64,000 nucleotides of DNA from Spirillospora albida (GTDB lineage: Bacteria; Actinomycetota; Actinomycetes; Streptosporangiales; Streptosporangiaceae), in contig NZ_JOFJ01000002.1 of NCBI RefSeq assembly GCF_000718255.1, forward strand, positions 62,001 to 126,000, written 5' to 3'. Below the pieces are notes generated by a model. It was not told where the DNA came from and searched no databases. It saw nothing but the letters and a program-made list of their open reading frames with translations. Positions 39,873-47,802 of the stretch are shown here, piece after piece. The first letter of the stretch is position 1, and each line of letters opens with the position of its first letter. A program made the position numbers and the translations under genes.

Positions 39873-41099
39873 TCAGGGTTCCACGTTCATGAAGTCGGCG
39901 AGGTCGAGGACGTCGCGGGACGGCATTCTTTTGCGCGCTTCCAGGAGTTCTCGGGTGATGTCTCGTCCGTACTGCTGGTACCGCAGCCACTGAGGATGCG
40001 TCAGTCTCAGCTGCGTCATGATGTCGGTGGCCTTGTCGGCGTCGCCGAGGCGGAGTCGGGCGCGTGCCATGTCGAGCCGGTGCCGGTCCCAGGTGGAGGT
40101 GTTGACCCGTCCCGCGCCCTTCGGCACGGCCGCCGCCTCTGCGATCGCCTTCTCAGGCTGGTTGTCCAGCACCTCTATCTCCGCGAGATGCAGCGCCGTG
40201 GTCACCGGGCCGAACGAGATGTGTCCGGCGAGGTCTTCGTGCTGGCGGCCTAGTTGGGCTCCGGCGGTCGCCGCCGTCCGGGCGTATTCGCGGGCCTCGG
40301 CGGCGCGGTTGTTGCGGGACGCGGCGGACGCGGCGCGCAGCAGCAGGTAGCCCCAGCCGGCCAACTGGTCGGGGGTGGCCTTGGACATGCGCGGTTCGAT
40401 CTGGTCGGCGGTGTCGGCGCAGAGCCGCTCCACCTCGGTCAGGCGCCCTTGGCGCAGCATCGCCCATGCCTGGGAGCTGATGGACGCGGCGGCGAGCGGA
40501 ACGTCCTCGATCTGCAACGCGTCCCGCAGGGAGGCGTGCAACGCGATGAGCGCGAGGTCGTGCGCACGAATCTGGATCAGGTAGCGGCCCGCCAGGCCGG
40601 TGATGTCGGCGCGGAGGCGGAGGGCTTGACGCCGCCGGTCACCGGTGTCGTAGGCGTCGACGTGGTGGTGCGCGGACCGGACGAGCGCGGGCATCAGCGC
40701 GGCGAGGTCGTCGTACTCGTCCGCGTGATACTTCGCCGCGGCCGTCGCGACCGCGTCGCCGAGCCGTCCGAGGTCGGGGTGGTCGCCGTCGGCGGTGCCG
40801 TACAGGGGACGGCCGCCGAGCCCGACCGGTGGATTGATGGCCGAGCGCATGTCGGCCAGGACGATGTCGTCCAGCGTCGCTTCAACCGGTTCGGGCGATC
40901 CGGGCGATGTGAACCACACGGTGGTCACGCCGAGAGCGCGGGCGAGCTGGTGGTAGGTCTCCATCCGGCAGGTGCCGCCCTGCTCCAGCTTCTTGATGAC
41001 CGCCAGGGAAAGGCCCGCGCGTTCGGCGAGTTCCTCCTGCGTCATGCCACGACGGCGGCGCAGTTCCCGGACGCGGTCGGAGATGCTGACGTCCTGCAT
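39873..41099 (-). CDS. XRE-family regulator (WhiJ/TPR type)
   Basis: 408 residues. The N-terminal HTH (ISDRVRELRRRRGMTQEELAERAGLSLAVIKKLEQG) precedes a long helical TPR-like region. In actinomycetes this type is usually paired with a tiny partner and an anti-sigma-like ATPase, all of which are found just upstream on the other strand. ATG at 41099 is preceded by GGCGGAG. The region between it and the divergent genes contains nested dyads. Confidence 0.88.
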   Translation of the reverse strand: MQDVSISDRVRELRRRRGMTQEELAERAGLSLAVIKKLEQGGTCRMETYHQLARALGVTTVWFTSPGSPEPVEATLDDIVLADMRSAINPPVGLGGRPLYGTADGDHPDLGRLGDAVATAAAKYHADEYDDLAALMPALVRSAHHHVDAYDTGDRRRQALRLRADITGLAGRYLIQIRAHDLALIALHASLRDALQIEDVPLAAASISSQAWAMLRQGRLTEVERLCADTADQIEPRMSKATPDQLAGWGYLLLRAASAASRNNRAAEAREYARTAATAGAQLGRQHEDLAGHISFGPVTTALHLAEIEVLDNQPEKAIAEAAAVPKGAGRVNTSTWDRHRLDMARARLRLGDADKATDIMTQLRLTHPQWLRYQQYGRDITRELLEARKRMPSRDVLDLADFMNVEP

Positions 41100-41184
41100 C
41101 GACTCCGCCTTTCGTGAGCGTCTCGACAACCCCAGCGTAGGTCGCCGTGCCGGGCCCGTCAGGGTCTGCAGTCAAACGACTACG

Positions 41185-41216
41185 CTCCATATCCCTTCGG
41201 GGATAAAGAGATGGAG
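41185..41216. promoter_or_regulatory. Nested dyad upstream of the XRE gene
   Basis: ATCCC-TTCG-GGGAT (41191-41204) lies inside CTCCAT (41185-41190) / ATGGAG (41211-41216). It sits between the divergent XRE and 69-residue genes and is a candidate operator or transcript hairpin. Confidence 0.4.
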
Positions 41217-41293
41217 ACGGCTACGTCCCGTCGCTGTTCTGCATTCATGACCGTACGTAGTGTCTCGGTGACCCAACTGTGAGGGAGCCCGAG

Positions 41294-41503
41294 ATGAGCG
41301 TCATCGTGGACATGCCCCACCCCTCGCCCGCCGAAGCGCTGCACGCCGAGTACGGACACACGTGGAACATCTGGCGGCAGACGCTGCCGGACGGTCGGCA
41401 CGGCGACTGGCTGGCCGAGCCCGTGAACGGACCCGAGGACAGGGTGCTGCGCGCACCGAACGTCGAGGCCCTCGCCGTCCTGCTGCGCGCGGCGGAGGCG
41501 TGA
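41294..41503 (+). CDS. Small protein linked to XRE/ATPase set
   Basis: 69 residues, acidic, with EYGHTWNIWRQTLPDGRHGDWLAEP in the middle and an NVEALAVLLRAAE helix at the end. GAGGGAG lies 6 bases before the ATG. Short proteins with a W-x-I-W core next to WhiJ-like XRE regulators are frequent in actinomycetes but uncharacterised. The gene at 42250 has a related core (GLCIWWGEYTGSLWALLPG). Confidence 0.65.
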   Translation: MSVIVDMPHPSPAEALHAEYGHTWNIWRQTLPDGRHGDWLAEPVNGPEDRVLRAPNVEALAVLLRAAEA

Positions 41504-41670
41504 CCGTGTTCCACGACCGGACGGCCGACCCGGTGAAGCACGCCATGCCGAACCCGTCCTGCGGGCGCGCAGGTGGACGCCGCGAACCACCTCGCTGAGA
41601 CCCGTGGCCCGGGGGAGAAGGCGCGCGCCCCGGGCCACGGCACCATCCCTGTGCGCCATGGAAGGACGCC

Positions 41671-42111
41671 ATGACCATCACGGTCGGCGGCACCTCTGCG
41701 CCTTTAGAGAGCGGCGAGGTCGAGAACGGCGCCGGTCACGTCTGGCGGGTCGAGGTGCCGGGGGTGGCGGAGGCGGTGCCGCTGCTGCGCCGCTGGGTGC
41801 GGCTTCTCCTGGCCGAGGACGCGGAGTTGGCCGAGGCGTTCGAGTTGATCGTCAGTGAGTACGGGACGAACGCGTTGTCGCATACGGCCAGTGGTGCGTC
41901 CGGTGGCCGGATCCGGGTCGAGCTCACGACCGGCGTCCGGCAGACGCGTCTCACGGTGCAGGATGACGGGCCGCCTTCGGCGTACGCCGGGACGGAGATC
42001 GACCCGGCCGAGCATGGGCGCGGGCTGGTCTTGGCGGACGCCTATGCCGATGTCACCGGCCAGGACGACACCGCCGATGGCCACGCCGCCTGGGCCCTGA
42101 TCAACCACTGA
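41671..42111 (+). CDS. Anti-sigma-factor-like GHKL ATP-binding protein
   Basis: 146 residues of the RsbW/HATPase_c_2 type. The N-box helix FELIVSEYGTNALSHT, the G1 box VQDDGPPS and the G2 loop EHGRGLVLADAYAD are present. Such proteins bind ATP and may phosphorylate or sequester partners, but many actinomycete copies have no known sigma factor. It belongs to the WhiJ-like gene set. GGAAGGACGCC precedes the ATG. Confidence 0.88.
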   Translation: MTITVGGTSAPLESGEVENGAGHVWRVEVPGVAEAVPLLRRWVRLLLAEDAELAEAFELIVSEYGTNALSHTASGASGGRIRVELTTGVRQTRLTVQDDGPPSAYAGTEIDPAEHGRGLVLADAYADVTGQDDTADGHAAWALINH

Positions 42112-42249
42112 GGCGGACGCTCCCTTCGCCGACCTGTCCTTCGTGCGGTCGGTGCCGTCGTCTGCGGCGCCGACCGCATACCCCCTTGGCCGCTTCGGCC
42201 ATCCATCGCCTGACGAGCGCGTGCCCGCGTTCGTGTCGGAGGTGACGTC

Positions 42250-42705
42250 GTGACTTCCCAAGAAGCCCTCACCCAGCCCAGCGGAACGCCGACCCTTCAG
42301 CGTCGGCCGGGCTTGATGCGGGACGCCGATCTAGACCAGGCCGTGGCTGCGCTTCGGCGCCGATACCCCGGTTTGTGCATCTGGTGGGGCGAGTACACCG
42401 GCTCGCTGTGGGCCCTGCTCCCAGGCGAACTGGTCGAGGCGAAAAGCGCCTACGACCTCGCTCAACGCGTCGACACGGTGCTCACCCACTTTGCTCGCCT
42501 GGACGGGATGCAGCGCCAAGCCCAACGCGGCGATGCGATCGCCCGGACGTCCGACGGCAGTTGGGGCGCGCCGACAAGAGAGGTGGCGAGCAGAACGCGG
42601 CGGCCGCGTTCCAGCGGCGAAGGAACCCGACGCCGTCGAGCGGACGCACTCCTCGGCCGGCTCCTGACCGCCTGCCGATGCTGTCGGGGAATCGGTGTGG
42701 CCTGA
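42250..42705 (+). CDS. Hypothetical protein with W-rich core
   Basis: 151 residues. Residues 25-75 (LDQAVAALRRRYPGLCIWWGEYTGSLWALLP, EAKSAYDLAQRVDTVL) resemble the short proteins that accompany XRE/ATPase sets. The C-terminal 50 residues are Arg/Ser-rich and low in character, and may result from a frameshift or run-on past the true end. The GTG has a strong GGAGGTGA site. Confidence 0.55.
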   Translation: MTSQEALTQPSGTPTLQRRPGLMRDADLDQAVAALRRRYPGLCIWWGEYTGSLWALLPGELVEAKSAYDLAQRVDTVLTHFARLDGMQRQAQRGDAIARTSDGSWGAPTREVASRTRRPRSSGEGTRRRRADALLGRLLTACRCCRGIGVA

Positions 42706-42787
42706 GACCTCATAGCGCGGGATCACGCCGGCGGATGCGTCGCGTTCGTTCGAGGACATCGGAATCGCGGACGAATCGCGCTGCAGG

Positions 42788-43264
42788 TCAATCCTTCTGG
42801 CGTATGCGTTCGGGAGGCATGCCGGGACCGACCACGACCTGAATTTCAGTGGGGTCGTCCACGCGGCCGCAGTGGGCGCAGACCACCTCCTGAGTGATCC
42901 CGGCGCCGCACACCGAGTGGGTGTAGAGGATCGGAGGTTCTCCGGCGGTCGCCCACTGGTCGCCCCACTCGGTGAGCGCCACCAGGGCGGGTGCGAGTGC
43001 ACGCCCCTTGTCGGTCAGCAGGTATTCGTACAGCTCGGGCTGCTCGGAATATCTGTGGCGGCGCATGATCCCCGCCTCGACGAAGCCGTCGAGGCGCGCC
43101 TTGAGGACGTTGGTCGCGATGCCGAGCCTGCGCTGGAAGTCGCTGTAGCGGGTGGCGTCCGCGAACAGGGCGTCACGCACGATCAGCAGGCTCCAGCGCT
43201 CGCCGATCACTTCCAGGGCGCGGGCGATCGAGCACACCTGCGAGTCGTAGGTCTTTCCCAGCAC
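42788..43264 (-). CDS. HxlR-family transcriptional regulator
   Basis: 158 residues. The winged helix has the HxlR pattern CSIARALEVIGERWSLLIVRDALF, with the conserved first cysteine, then RYSDFQRRLGIATNVLKARLDGFVEAGIMRR. A C-terminal extension bears CGAGITQEVVCAHCG, a possible zinc or redox site not in the minimal family. It is divergent from a VOC protein, with two near-identical 15-base operators between. HxlR proteins answer to aldehydes or redox stress via the N-terminal Cys (family knowledge). Confidence 0.9.
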   Translation of the reverse strand: MLGKTYDSQVCSIARALEVIGERWSLLIVRDALFADATRYSDFQRRLGIATNVLKARLDGFVEAGIMRRHRYSEQPELYEYLLTDKGRALAPALVALTEWGDQWATAGEPPILYTHSVCGAGITQEVVCAHCGRVDDPTEIQVVVGPGMPPERIRQKD

Positions 43265-43285
43265 AGCGACCAGTCTACCGAGGTG

Positions 43286-43333
43286 CTTGCGTCATACAAG
43301 CTGCTCGGTCTAGGGTTACTTGCATGACGCAAG
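43286..43333. promoter_or_regulatory. Paired operators of HxlR
   Basis: CTTGCGTCATACAAG at 43286-43300 and, on the opposite strand, CTTGCGTCATGCAAG at 43319-43333 agree in 14 of 15 bases. The second is framed as ACTTGC-N5-GCAAGT. Their centres lie 33 bases apart, about three helical turns, which suits cooperative binding. Confidence 0.75.
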
Positions 43334-43419
43334 TCCACTGCTTGGGGGGTACAGGACGACCGCGCTAAAGGCCAGGCAAGCCGCCATGGTCATCCGCACG
43401 CGACGATGAGGAGATCAAA

Positions 43420-43764
43420 ATGATCACCCCGAAAGCCGGCAGCATCCTTCTCGGCACCACCCGGCCCGCGGAATTGCGGGACTGGTACCGCAAAGCGCTC
43501 GCACCGGGACACGAAGGCGAAGGGCCGATCGACTTCGGCGGCTTCCTGCTGGTCATCGATCAGCGCGACGACGTCGACGTGAAGAACAACGAGCCGGGCC
43601 GGACGATCCTCAACTTCCACGTCGACGACTTCGATGTCGTCGAGGCGCAGCTGCGGGCGGCCGGCGTGGAGTGGCTCGTTCCCGTCGCGGATCGGCCCAA
43701 CGGCCGCTTCGGGACGTTCGCGGACCTGGACGGCAACTACCTTCAGATCATCCAGTTCACGTAG
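43420..43764 (+). CDS. VOC-family (glyoxalase/bleomycin-resistance fold) protein
   Basis: 114 residues, a single pair of beta-alpha-beta3 modules. SILLGTTRPAELRDWYRKAL, GRTILNFHVDDFDVVEAQLRAAGVEW and GRFGTFADLDGNYLQIIQF are the usual landmarks, with possible metal ligands His and Glu only partly kept. It is the likely HxlR target. GAGGAG lies 7 bases before the ATG. The substrate (electrophile, antibiotic) is unknown. Confidence 0.85.
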   Translation: MITPKAGSILLGTTRPAELRDWYRKALAPGHEGEGPIDFGGFLLVIDQRDDVDVKNNEPGRTILNFHVDDFDVVEAQLRAAGVEWLVPVADRPNGRFGTFADLDGNYLQIIQFT

Positions 43765-43775
43765 GAAGCGCCCGT

Positions 43776-43823
43776 CCCAGAACGGGGGCCTGGGGTGATC
43801 CCAGAACGGGGGCCTGGGGTGAT
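43776..43823. repeat. Perfect 24-bp tandem duplication
   Basis: CCCAGAACGGGGGCCTGGGG plus TGAT is repeated exactly (43776-43799, 43800-43823) just after the VOC gene. Each unit can fold CCCAG/CTGGG. It may be a duplicated terminator hairpin without a T-tract. Confidence 0.8.
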
Positions 43824-43903
43824 GTGCACGAGGCGGCCGTCATCTCCCTGGTGACGGCCGCCGTCGGTTTCGACGCGGCAACCGTTGTCCGCACAGAGTG
43901 CGG

Positions 43904-44746
43904 CTACGGCTCGCGCCGCTCTGCGTCCTCGTAAAGGGCGATCACGCTCGCGGGGATGCGGCGGCGCTCGTTGATCTTGATGCCGTTCTTCTCCGCCCAG
44001 GCGCTAATGTCCCTCGTCCGCTGCTGGGACGAGGACGCGGAAGCCTGGCGGGCTTGACCCGTCTCGACATCCTCCCTGGTCACCACCTTGTAGAGACCTT
44101 CTCCGTTGTCGTCCCTGAGGTCGATGACGAATTCGCTCCACTCCGTGGTGGGCACCTCCACGATGCCGGTGCTGTAGACCGCACTCTCCAACAACTCCGG
44201 GGTGATGCGGACTCCCGTGAGTTCCTCGGCCAAGGCGAGGAACCCGGCCGCCGGGTCACTGGTCTCCTCCGTCATCCCGAGGCCCGAGATGAGGTCCAGG
44301 AGCGCGTCGGGGGTGCTGCCAGATCTTTGGGACGGGTTCTCGAACTGGGTGCGCAGCTCGCCATTCTCCCACCAGGAGAAGTACGCCAGCGCGTTGATGT
44401 TGCGGTAGTGGGAGACGACCTGTCTTCCGTTCGACACCGGTGCCATCAGCCGGTTGTTCGTCCCCACGATGCCGTTGAGCTCTACGACCAGCGTCCACGA
44501 TCCGTCGTGCCCCGTGGTGGGAGTCGCGCCGACGAACATGAAATCGCCATAGTCGTCCTGGGCCTCCTGGAACTCCATGTCGCGCTGCTCGAAGGCGTCG
44601 AATCCGTTGGACTCGCCTTGTGAAGTGGCGCCGACCTGCTCCAGGAACTCACTCGGGGAGAGGCCCTGAACCAGGGTCAGGCAATACATCTCGTGGAGGG
44701 AGCCCCGGCGGTAGTTGCGGAACCAGGCGTAGTCAGCGGCAATCAT
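43904..44746 (-). CDS. DUF6461 protein fused to an Lsr2-like DNA-binding domain
   Basis: 280 residues. The N-terminal 215 residues are a DUF6461 domain (DYAWFRNYRRGSLHEMYCLTLVQGLSPSEFL, WTLVVELNG, YFSWWENGEL). After a Gln/Ser linker comes TRDISAWAEKNGIKINERRRIPASVIALYEDA, which fits the Lsr2 C-terminal DNA-binding domain (REWARxNGxxVxxRGRIPxxVxxAY), with RRR in place of the minor-groove RGR. Lsr2 binds AT-rich xenogeneic DNA. DUF6461 has no known role. A broken 5' copy lies at 37409-37602. Confidence 0.82.
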   Translation of the reverse strand: MIAADYAWFRNYRRGSLHEMYCLTLVQGLSPSEFLEQVGATSQGESNGFDAFEQRDMEFQEAQDDYGDFMFVGATPTTGHDGSWTLVVELNGIVGTNNRLMAPVSNGRQVVSHYRNINALAYFSWWENGELRTQFENPSQRSGSTPDALLDLISGLGMTEETSDPAAGFLALAEELTGVRITPELLESAVYSTGIVEVPTTEWSEFVIDLRDDNGEGLYKVVTREDVETGQARQASASSSQQRTRDISAWAEKNGIKINERRRIPASVIALYEDAERREP

Positions 44747-44817
44747 GCCCGCATCCTGTCAACCGCCACCGACAGAGCGGCATGCAACCAGTCCGCGACG
44801 CCCTGGCGGGTGGACGG

Positions 44818-45225
44818 TCAGAACACGGTCTCCGACGTCACCATCCAGAGGTGGCCGTCGGGATCGGCGAACGTACCGGTGTAGCCCCAGGGTTGCTGAC
44901 CGGGCTCAGTGACCACCTCGGCGCCCGCCCGGTGCGCGCGCTGGACCATTTCGTCAACCTCGGCCTCGGTATCCGCGCTCAAGCTGATGATGCACTCGTT
45001 ATGCCCGCGCGGCGCTACCTGCCGACCCCCGATGACCCAGCCGAACCCGCCCGTCGGAATCAGCATGATGCGCAGCCCGTCATTGAGGGCGAGTTGCAGC
45101 GGCTCGGGGACGCCGTCCTCGGCCGGCTCGCCGACGGTCTCCAAGCCCAGTCCGTCGCGGTAGAAGCGGAAGGAGACCTGACGATCGGCGATCGGCAGGC
45201 TGACGATGACAGGTGCGTCGGGCAT
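44818..45225 (-). CDS. VOC-family protein
   Basis: 135 residues, glyoxalase-fold. VIVSLPIADRQVSFRFYRDGLGLE at the start and GYTGTFADPDGHLWMVTSETVF at the end are standard; the His in DGHLW is a usual metal ligand. Such proteins act as isomerases, dioxygenase-like enzymes or drug binders. It follows the DUF6461-Lsr2 gene closely in the other order and is not obviously co-regulated. ATG at 45225. Confidence 0.88.
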   Translation of the reverse strand: MPDAPVIVSLPIADRQVSFRFYRDGLGLETVGEPAEDGVPEPLQLALNDGLRIMLIPTGGFGWVIGGRQVAPRGHNECIISLSADTEAEVDEMVQRAHRAGAEVVTEPGQQPWGYTGTFADPDGHLWMVTSETVF

Positions 45226-45491
45226 GGTGAAGCCTCTCGTAGCGCTAGGTCGTTGGGGCTGCCGTGTGCTGTTCCGGCCACTTATGAAGTTGGGACTCGG
45301 CAACGCCGCACAACTCATCGGTTTCGCGCTGTCGCTGTGGACGCGGAAGGGCCGCCGCTGGCGACGGGCGTACCTCGCGATGATCACGCAGATCTATGAG
45401 GAGACCAGGCCGTCACGGTCGCCGGGAACGATTGGCACCAGCAACAGGCTCCCGGTACTCCTGGCGACGCATCTCGGGCGCGGGCTGCGAA

Positions 45492-46118
45492 TCAGAGACT
45501 CCGCCGCTTTCCTGGGCGCCTAGGCTTGTTCTTCGCGTCCGGCTTCGGTGCGACCGTCGGTGCCGGCGGCGACTGGTTCCACTTTCGGAATGCCTCAAAG
45601 TCGGCCTTCCTGGTCGCCAGTACCGGGTCCCAGTCATCACGGAGCGGCTTCACCTGCAGCTCCTCGATGCAGTGCCGGATCACACCTTCGAGGGACAGCC
45701 GCGCAGTGGGGATGTGGAGTTTGTTGTGCAACACCACGTCTTTTGCCAGTTGCGTATGACCCAGATGGACGTGCGGGTCCTTGACCCTGCTCTGCGGATG
45801 CCAGTGGTATGACACGACGCCTTCGCCGCTGCTGTTCTGCACCTCATGGTTGTAGGCGCGGGTGGTGACCCGCCATGGGTCACGGCCGGGCTCGTCCACC
45901 GGAACGATCTCGTACTGCATCTGGACGCGCAACAGCAGGTGATGAGCGCCCTTCGGCTTCACGGCTTCGTTGCGGTTCAGGGTCAGGCCGTGGACGCGGC
46001 CGACGGTGGTGTATCCGCCCTCAGAGAGTGTGATCTTGGCTTTGGCGACGCAGGACAGCGTGTCCTGCAAGGGGGTGAGGAAGGCTTCGACGGCCTCGCG
46101 GGGGGTCCTACCGGGCAA
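45492..46118 (-). CDS. Unknown protein, second gene of a coupled pair
   Basis: 208 residues. It contains a His-rich stretch SYHWHPQSRVKDPHVHLGHT, which could bind a metal, and a basic Pro/Lys tail (KPDAKNKPRRPGKRR). PREAVEAFLTPLQDTLSCVAKAKITLSEGGYTTVG opens it. No family is recognised. It starts with TTG inside the end of the 67-residue gene (11-base overlap), so it depends on translational coupling. The order small-then-larger recalls toxin-antitoxin loci, but nothing more supports that. Confidence 0.6.
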   Translation of the reverse strand: MPGRTPREAVEAFLTPLQDTLSCVAKAKITLSEGGYTTVGRVHGLTLNRNEAVKPKGAHHLLLRVQMQYEIVPVDEPGRDPWRVTTRAYNHEVQNSSGEGVVSYHWHPQSRVKDPHVHLGHTQLAKDVVLHNKLHIPTARLSLEGVIRHCIEELQVKPLRDDWDPVLATRKADFEAFRKWNQSPPAPTVAPKPDAKNKPRRPGKRRSL

Positions 46119-46311
46119 AGGGGATCAGCATGGCGACGTCGGCGACGGCGGGGTCGTCGGTGTCGTCGTAGTAGCCGCGGTCCCAGCGGTCGAGGAACTC
46201 TTCCCCGGAGATGTTCAGCCGTCTGCGGGCGGCGTTGTGCAGCATGTCAGCGCCCTCGGTCCGTGAGACCTCGTCGACTTCGACCTTGGCGTGGTGGCGT
46301 GTTCCGGGCAC
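46108..46311 (-). CDS. 67-residue protein, first gene of a coupled pair
   Basis: Begins PGTRHHAKVEVDEVSRTEG and contains ADMLHNAARRRLNISGEEFLDRWDRGYYD and AVADVAMLIPFAR. The helical RRRLNISGEEFLDRWDRG core resembles short actinomycete proteins of unknown role. The GTG start is fixed by a perfect AAGGAGG 5 bases upstream; a longer reading from a TTG at 46383 lacks any ribosome site. Its stop overlaps the next gene. Confidence 0.65.
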   Translation of the reverse strand: MPGTRHHAKVEVDEVSRTEGADMLHNAARRRLNISGEEFLDRWDRGYYDDTDDPAVADVAMLIPFAR

Positions 46312-46392
46312 GGGGTCCTCCTTGCCTGTCGCGCTCGTACACGGGTCGTCGGCGTCTTTCAAAATGTTCCCTGAGGTTCGCAACTCTAGGCG

Positions 46393-46440
46393 TCACATTG
46401 TGTGATCGTCCGGGTATTACCCGTAGTCACCGCACGGTGA
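46393..46440. promoter_or_regulatory. Three stacked palindromes upstream of the coupled pair
   Basis: TCACA-TTG-TGTGA (46393-46405), CGGGTA-T-TACCCG (46411-46423) and TCACCG-CA-CGGTGA (46427-46440) are all perfect and nearly adjacent. They lie 80-130 bases before the start of the 67-residue gene and are candidate operators. Confidence 0.5.
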
Positions 46441-46570
46441 CCTCATCCGGCCAGAGGTATGAGGGTGTTTGTCTAGGTTGTTCACGATACCTGAGGCTGA
46501 CCGAATCATGTTCGGAGCCTGTGCCGACAGACGGCGTCCTAAGGGGAGGGGTACTCGCGACGAACGCCGG

Positions 46571-46618
46571 CAAAAATCTTGAGGCCGGTTCTCCTAGACG
46601 GAGAACCGGCCTCAAGAT
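46571..46618 (-). terminator. Strong intrinsic terminator after tRNA-Pro
   Basis: Arms ATCTTGAGGCCGGTTCTCC (46576-46594) and GGAGAACCGGCCTCAAGAT (46600-46618) pair perfectly over 19 bp with a 5-base loop. On the minus strand TTTTT follows. It ends the tRNA-Pro transcript. Confidence 0.95.
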
Positions 46619-46631
46619 CTGGCGATTACTG

Positions 46632-46705
46632 TCGGGGTGGCGGGATTTGAACCCACGACCTCTTCGTCCCGAACGAAGCGCGCTGCCAAGCTGCGCTACA
46701 CCCCG
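46632..46705 (-). tRNA. tRNA-Pro (anticodon CGG)
   Basis: 74 bases without an encoded CCA. Acceptor CGGGGTG/CACCCCG, anticodon arm CTTCG-TTCGGGA-CGAAG giving CGG (codon CCG), and TTCAAAT T-loop with GTGGG/CCCGC. Discriminator A. The strong hairpin terminator follows directly. Confidence 0.95.
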
Positions 46706-46815
46706 GTTGGCGGCTGCCCGGGAGTCGTACGGGTTCCCGGCGCCTCGACCACTTTAGCGGATGCCCGGGGGTGGTGCGTCCCAATATCCGGCGGGCTCCC
46801 GGGGTGTGACGCCGG

Positions 46816-47709
46816 TCACCGGGGGACGAGGGTCAGGAGGGTCGCCTCCGGGGGGCAGCAGAAGCGCATGGGGGCCATCGGGGACGTGCCGAGGCCCGCG
46901 GAGACGTGGAGCCAGCTGCCGTTGTGGCGGTGCAGGCCCTTGACCCGGGGGCGGTCGATGCCGCAGTTCGTTGCCAGGGCGCCGTAGAAGGGCACGCAGA
47001 CCTGGCCGCCGTGGGTGTGGCCCGCGAGGAGGAGGTCGTAGCCGTCGGCGGCGAAGCGGTCGAGGTTGCGGGGCTCCGGGGAGTGCATGACGCCCAGATG
47101 GACGTCGGCCGTGGGATCGACGGGGCCCGCGATGCGGTCGTAGCGGTCGCGGTTGATGTGGGAGTCGTCGATGCCGCCGAACTCGACGTCGAGGTCGCCG
47201 ACCTTGAGGCGGCCGATGCCGTTGTTGAGGTCGAGCCAGCCGGCGGCCTTGAGGGACGAGCCGAGCTCGCGGTAGGGCAGGTCCGGTTCGCGGCGGCGCT
47301 TCTCGTAGTCGGAGCGGGACGTCCGCCAGATGTAGCGGAGGGGGTTCTTCAGGACCGGTGAGTACAGGTCGTTGGAGCCGTACACGAACACGCCCGGACG
47401 GTCCAGGAGCGGCCCTAGAGCGTCCAGGAAGGGGCCGATGGCGTCGCGGTGGGAGAGGGAGTCGCCGGTGTTGACGACGAGGTCGGGCTCCAGGGCGTCC
47501 AGGGATCGGACCCAGTGGATGAGGCGGGAGCGGCCCGGGGTGAGGTGCGCGTCGGAGATGTGGAGGATCTTCACCGAGGGACGGCCCGGCGCGAGGACGG
47601 GCACGTCGAAGCGGCGGAGGCGGAACCAGTTCCGCTCGATGACCGAGGCGTAGCCGAAGGTCGCTGCGCCCGCGCCGAGAAGCCCGGCGGCGGCGTGGAT
47701 CTTTCGCAC
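46816..47709 (-). CDS. Membrane-anchored metallophosphoesterase
   Basis: 297 residues. An N-terminal hydrophobic segment (AAAGLLGAGAATFGYASVI) leads into a calcineurin-like phosphoesterase domain with the metal motifs KILHISDAHLTPG, VNTGDSLSH, YGSNDL (in place of GNH) and LLLAGHTHGGQV. In Mycobacterium a similar gene lies next to ponA2. GTG chosen because GGAAGGGAG precedes it; two upstream in-frame starts are less likely. It is divergent from yqeY. Confidence 0.9.
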   Translation of the reverse strand: MRKIHAAAGLLGAGAATFGYASVIERNWFRLRRFDVPVLAPGRPSVKILHISDAHLTPGRSRLIHWVRSLDALEPDLVVNTGDSLSHRDAIGPFLDALGPLLDRPGVFVYGSNDLYSPVLKNPLRYIWRTSRSDYEKRRREPDLPYRELGSSLKAAGWLDLNNGIGRLKVGDLDVEFGGIDDSHINRDRYDRIAGPVDPTADVHLGVMHSPEPRNLDRFAADGYDLLLAGHTHGGQVCVPFYGALATNCGIDRPRVKGLHRHNGSWLHVSAGLGTSPMAPMRFCCPPEATLLTLVPR

Positions 47710-47802
47710 GGTTCTCCCTTCCGATTCCCCCATGCTTCCAGACACGGGCGCCACTCGGTAATCGTGATGAGGCGTCCGGGGTGGTCCGGGCATGATGGGT
47801 GC

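Noticed and set aside
23374..43823. Short tandem duplications (18 bp and 24 bp) as CRISPR or an attachment site
   Set aside because: Only two copies each, directly abutting, with no spacers or integrase gene.
45206..45523. Plus-strand frame of 105 codons (GLGNAAQLIGFALSLWTRK)
   Set aside because: No ribosome site, no family, and it overlaps the start of the VOC gene and the end of the 208-residue gene on the other strand.
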